Assembly (NCBI GenBank): GCA_005889515.1 | Contig: VBHE01000188.1 | Span: forward strand, 623-9,255 | Direction of reading: 5' to 3' | DNA length: 8,633 nucleotides | From: Chloroflexota bacterium | GTDB lineage: Bacteria > Chloroflexota > Dormibacteria > Aeolococcales > Aeolococcaceae | Shown here: in pieces, positions 6,955 through 8,633 of the stretch | Layout of the letters: the number at the start of each line of letters is the position of its first letter | Numbering within the stretch: the first letter of the stretch is position 1 | The notes under the pieces: model-generated | The model's input: only the letters and a program-made list of their open reading frames with translations | What the model was told of the DNA's origin: nothing | Database searches by the model: none | Translations under genes and position numbers: made by a program

Positions 6955-7289
6955 TCACCCGCCGTCGGGCAGCACCGGATCGTATGCGAAGGTGATCTCC
7001 TCATCGGCGGCGATGGGGCCACGTCGTTGGCCGTGTCCTTGATGTACTCGGCGATGGGCTCGTCCGCGTGGTTGTACAGGCTGCCCAGGCCGAGGGCGAT
7101 CGCGCCGTCCCCATCCCAGTCGAAGTAGTACTCGTCAATCAGGGTCGCGTCGATGTGCTCGCGCTGGGCCGCCGGAAAGCGCAGCACCGGGCATACCTCG
7201 ATGACCTCACCGGCGGCGATGGGCACGGCGGCGAACACCCCCCGTCCGTGCAGCGTCGACGGGGCGACGTACGTCCGGCCGGGGATCAT
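6955..7289 (-). pseudogene. Small SET-domain protein methyltransferase with a frame break
   Basis: SET proteins move a methyl group from S-adenosylmethionine to lysine; the targets of small bacterial members are mostly unknown. From ATG 7289 (sharing one base with the upstream stop, TGATG) the protein reads YVAPSTLHGRGVFAA (SAM-binding start), AGEVIEV, GLGSLYNHADEP (the NHxxxP core, residues 72-78) and YIKDTANDV (to residue 90, at 7020). The expected continuation, IAADEEITFAYD with the catalytic Tyr, is present but in another frame from 7020 to the stop at 6955; some six residues (usually a hydrophobic strand ending FVALR) are absent. Left in its own frame the ORF runs on to 6819 with an unlike, Cys/Pro/Arg-rich tail. 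The Asn usually following the NHxxxP core is Ile here. Decay or a small sequencing deletion are both possible. Confidence 0.75.
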
Positions 7290-7750
7290 CACGCCACCTC
7301 CACCCAGTCTCCGTCGACGGCGAGGCGGATGCCTGCGAGGAGCAGCGTATCGACCGAGTGCAGTCGGACGTCGACCCCGGCCTCCTCGATGAAAGGCGTG
7401 GCCTCGGCGCGGTGGTCGACGACGAGTTCAGCCAGGGGCATCGCGGCCACCCGGCGCCGGAACTCCGCACTGGCCGCGCGCACGTCGGCGACGACCGCGT
7501 CGACGGCCTCCCGAGGGACCTGGACAGCGATCCGGGACGGCTCTCTGGTGACCACCTCGGCGTCGGGCCTGGTCCAGGTCGCTCGGACGAGGCCGAGGCG
7601 CAGCCACCGGACGGCGTGCTCGTACTCCACCGGCGCGAGGATGACCTGGCATTCGCCCTGCTGAGGATGGTGCACGGCAGCCTCGAGCGGAGGGATGTCC
7701 ACCATGACGGTCACGAGCACCCGGGCTCGGTCGGGGGTCGCCTCGCTCAC
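7289..7750 (-). CDS. Unrecognised 153-residue protein, coupled to the SET gene
   Basis: I do not recognise a family. The start used is GTG at 7750, giving VSEATPDRARVLVTVMVDIPPLEAAV, then alternating strand-like and helical stretches (QVILAPVEYEHAVRWL, AVDAVVADVRAASAEFRRRVA), ending GIRLAVDGDWVEVA. There is no signal peptide or membrane segment, so it is probably cytosolic. The open frame continues to 7972, but that stretch (PPHPHPPLSG and Arg/Ser runs) looks non-coding. A good AGGAGGA (7771-7777) is placed for an ATG at 7761, not for the GTG, and the ATG frame stops after four codons, so the true start is unsure. The stop overlaps the SET start by one base, so the two are made together and may share a role. 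Confidence 0.7.
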   Translation of the reverse strand: MSEATPDRARVLVTVMVDIPPLEAAVHHPQQGECQVILAPVEYEHAVRWLRLGLVRATWTRPDAEVVTREPSRIAVQVPREAVDAVVADVRAASAEFRRRVAAMPLAELVVDHRAEATPFIEEAGVDVRLHSVDTLLLAGIRLAVDGDWVEVA

Positions 7751-7761
7751 AACGTCGGCAT
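7747..7761 (-). other. Four-codon upstream ORF, or frameshifted true start
   Basis: ATG at 7761, nine bases after AGGAGGA (7771-7777), encodes MPTL then TGA, and the TGA overlaps the downstream GTG start as GTGA. Either ribosomes terminate and restart at the GTG, or one base is missing or extra and the gene really begins at this ATG. Confidence 0.45.
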
Positions 7762-7787
7762 CTCGGCTGCTCCTCCTGTGGCGGCCA

Positions 7788-7841
7788 AGGGTACCCACTC
7801 CGGAGAGCGGTGGATGCGGGTGAGGAGGGAGTTGGTACCCT
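7788..7841. repeat. Long inverted repeat in the leader between the divergent genes
   Basis: AGGGTACCCACTCC (7788-7801) pairs with GGAGTTGGTACCCT (7828-7841): 14 pairs with one mismatch around a 26-base loop. It lies 11 bases upstream of the AGGAGGA serving the unrecognised gene and about 140 bases upstream of the ABC-F start. As RNA on the minus strand it would form a stable leader hairpin; as DNA it could be an operator. It is not a terminator for either flanking gene, as both point away from it. Confidence 0.6.
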
Positions 7842-7980
7842 GGGGTCGCCGACCTGCCTCGGCCCAACTGCGGTTCAGCTGTCACAGCCCTGCCATGCCG
7901 TCGTGCCCACGAAACCGCCGCCGGCACCGATGGTGACAGGGCGCTGACACCCGACCGCCACTTCAGGACCACCGCCTGCG

Positions 7981-8633
7981 ATGCTCACTCTCTCCGCTGC
8001 TCGTATCGAGATCGGTGACCGTGTGCTGCTCGACGGTGCCAGCGTCCTCGTCCGTCAGGGCGAGAAGGTCGCCCTGGTCGGGGCGAACGGCATGGGGAAG
8101 ACCACGCTCCTTCGTGCCATCGCCGGCGAGGGGAGCCTCACCGCCGGGAGCGTCCGGATCCCGCCGCACACCGCCTATCTGCGGCAGGAGACCCCGTGGC
8201 TGGAGGTGGGCGCGCATCCGCAGCTGGCGATGGAGTACCTCCTCGAGAGGAGCCCGCTGACGGCGGTGCACGACGAGATGAACCTGCTGACCTCGCTGAT
8301 GCCGGAGGCGACGGGGGAGGAGCTCGACCGCCTCATCGACCGGTACAGCGAGCTGCAGGAGCGCTTCACCCTCGCGGGCGGATACGAGCTCGAGGCGACG
8401 GCCGAGCGGATCGCCGGCGGAGTGGGTCTCGACGAGGAGGTGCTGCTCACGCCCGTCGCCGCTCTCTCCGGCGGGCAGCGCCGGCGCCTCGACCTGGCCG
8501 GCCTGCTGCTCGCCGGTGGCGACCTGCTCATCCTCGATGAGCCCACCAACCACCTCGACATGACGGCGAAGCGGTGGGTGATGGAGTTCCTTCGTGACAC
8601 CCGGTCGACGGTGCTGATGGTGAGCCACGACGT
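7981..8633 (+). CDS. ABC-F family ATPase, N-terminal part only
   Basis: Cytosolic ABC protein with no membrane part; family members act on the ribosome, as translation factors (EttA, Uup type) or in antibiotic resistance. 217 residues are visible, covering the first ATPase domain: Walker A GANGMGKT (34-41), signature LSGGQRRRLDLAGLLLA (from 162), Walker B LLILDEPTNHLD (182-193) and the switch His in VSHD (H216). The EPTNHLD form is typical of ABC-F. The linker between the two ATPase domains and the second domain lie past the window edge, so the subgroup cannot be named. The ATG at 7981 opens straight into the usual strand (LTLSAARIEIGDRVLLDGAS); AGGA at 7965-7968 is a weak, rather distant ribosome site. 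It diverges from the minus-strand cluster across a 219-base gap in which I could not place a convincing promoter. Confidence 0.92.
   Translation, partial: MLTLSAARIEIGDRVLLDGASVLVRQGEKVALVGANGMGKTTLLRAIAGEGSLTAGSVRIPPHTAYLRQETPWLEVGAHPQLAMEYLLERSPLTAVHDEMNLLTSLMPEATGEELDRLIDRYSELQERFTLAGGYELEATAERIAGGVGLDEEVLLTPVAALSGGQRRRLDLAGLLLAGGDLLILDEPTNHLDMTAKRWVMEFLRDTRSTVLMVSHD

Noticed and set aside
7788..7841. T-box riboswitch (GGTACC-containing stem)
   Set aside because: There is no T-box sequence or specifier stem, and the downstream gene has no link to aminoacyl-tRNA.
7879..7939. CTGTCAC/GTGACAG inverted repeat upstream of the ABC-F gene
   Set aside because: Only seven bases pair over a 47-base gap, which is expected by chance in this composition.
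7751..7972. Longer N-terminus for the unrecognised protein from the start near 7972
   Set aside because: The added stretch is Pro/His/Arg-rich, includes the inverted repeat and the ribosome-binding sequence, and has no protein-like pattern.
1..8633. CRISPR array, tRNA or rRNA gene, insertion sequence or attachment site
   Set aside because: No regularly spaced repeats, tRNA-like folds, transposase motifs or terminal repeats were seen in the window.

Overview
The window is a very GC-rich stretch with strong third-position GC and long antisense open frames. Gene content is that of a high-GC Gram-positive or related soil lineage (Actinomycetota, or a neighbour such as Candidatus Dormibacterota): a short-linker pyruvate phosphate dikinase, a mycobacterial-style FadD, a branched-chain-type substrate-binding lipoprotein and an ABC-F ATPase. 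The phylum cannot be fixed from the sequence alone.

Layout. Seven genes lie on the minus strand, reading right to left, and one on the plus strand at the right edge. From right to left: an unrecognised protein (7289-7750) and a SET-domain methyltransferase gene with a frame break (6955-7289), coupled by TGATG; a substrate-binding lipoprotein (5132-6685) behind its own promoter; a GC hairpin; a NarL-type response regulator (4416-5057); a second promoter; then a tightly packed operon of an acyl-CoA synthetase with a broken frame (2834-4322), a histidine-phosphatase/winged-helix fusion (1506-2834) and pyruvate phosphate dikinase (1-1504, cut by the window). Diverging from these is an ABC-F ATPase (7981 to the edge).

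How the parts work together. The promoters of the lipoprotein gene and of the acyl-CoA synthetase operon are near copies: the same -35 (TTGCAT), the same 18-base spacer, the same -10 (TAGAAT), and two related inverted repeats, one over the -35 and one just past the transcription start, about 53 bases apart. This strongly suggests one regulator controlling both units. A coherent reading, which is inference, is uptake or sensing of a small carboxylic or fatty acid by the lipoprotein, activation by the CoA ligase, and PEP supply from pyruvate by the dikinase during growth on such carbon, with the phosphatase/winged-helix protein as a local regulator.

Cautions. The acyl-CoA synthetase and SET genes each lose frame at a GC-rich spot where a few conserved residues are missing, the synthetase has a second in-frame gap, and the unrecognised gene has a stop four codons after its best-placed start. 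These may be true decay or small deletions introduced by sequencing or assembly; raw reads would decide.
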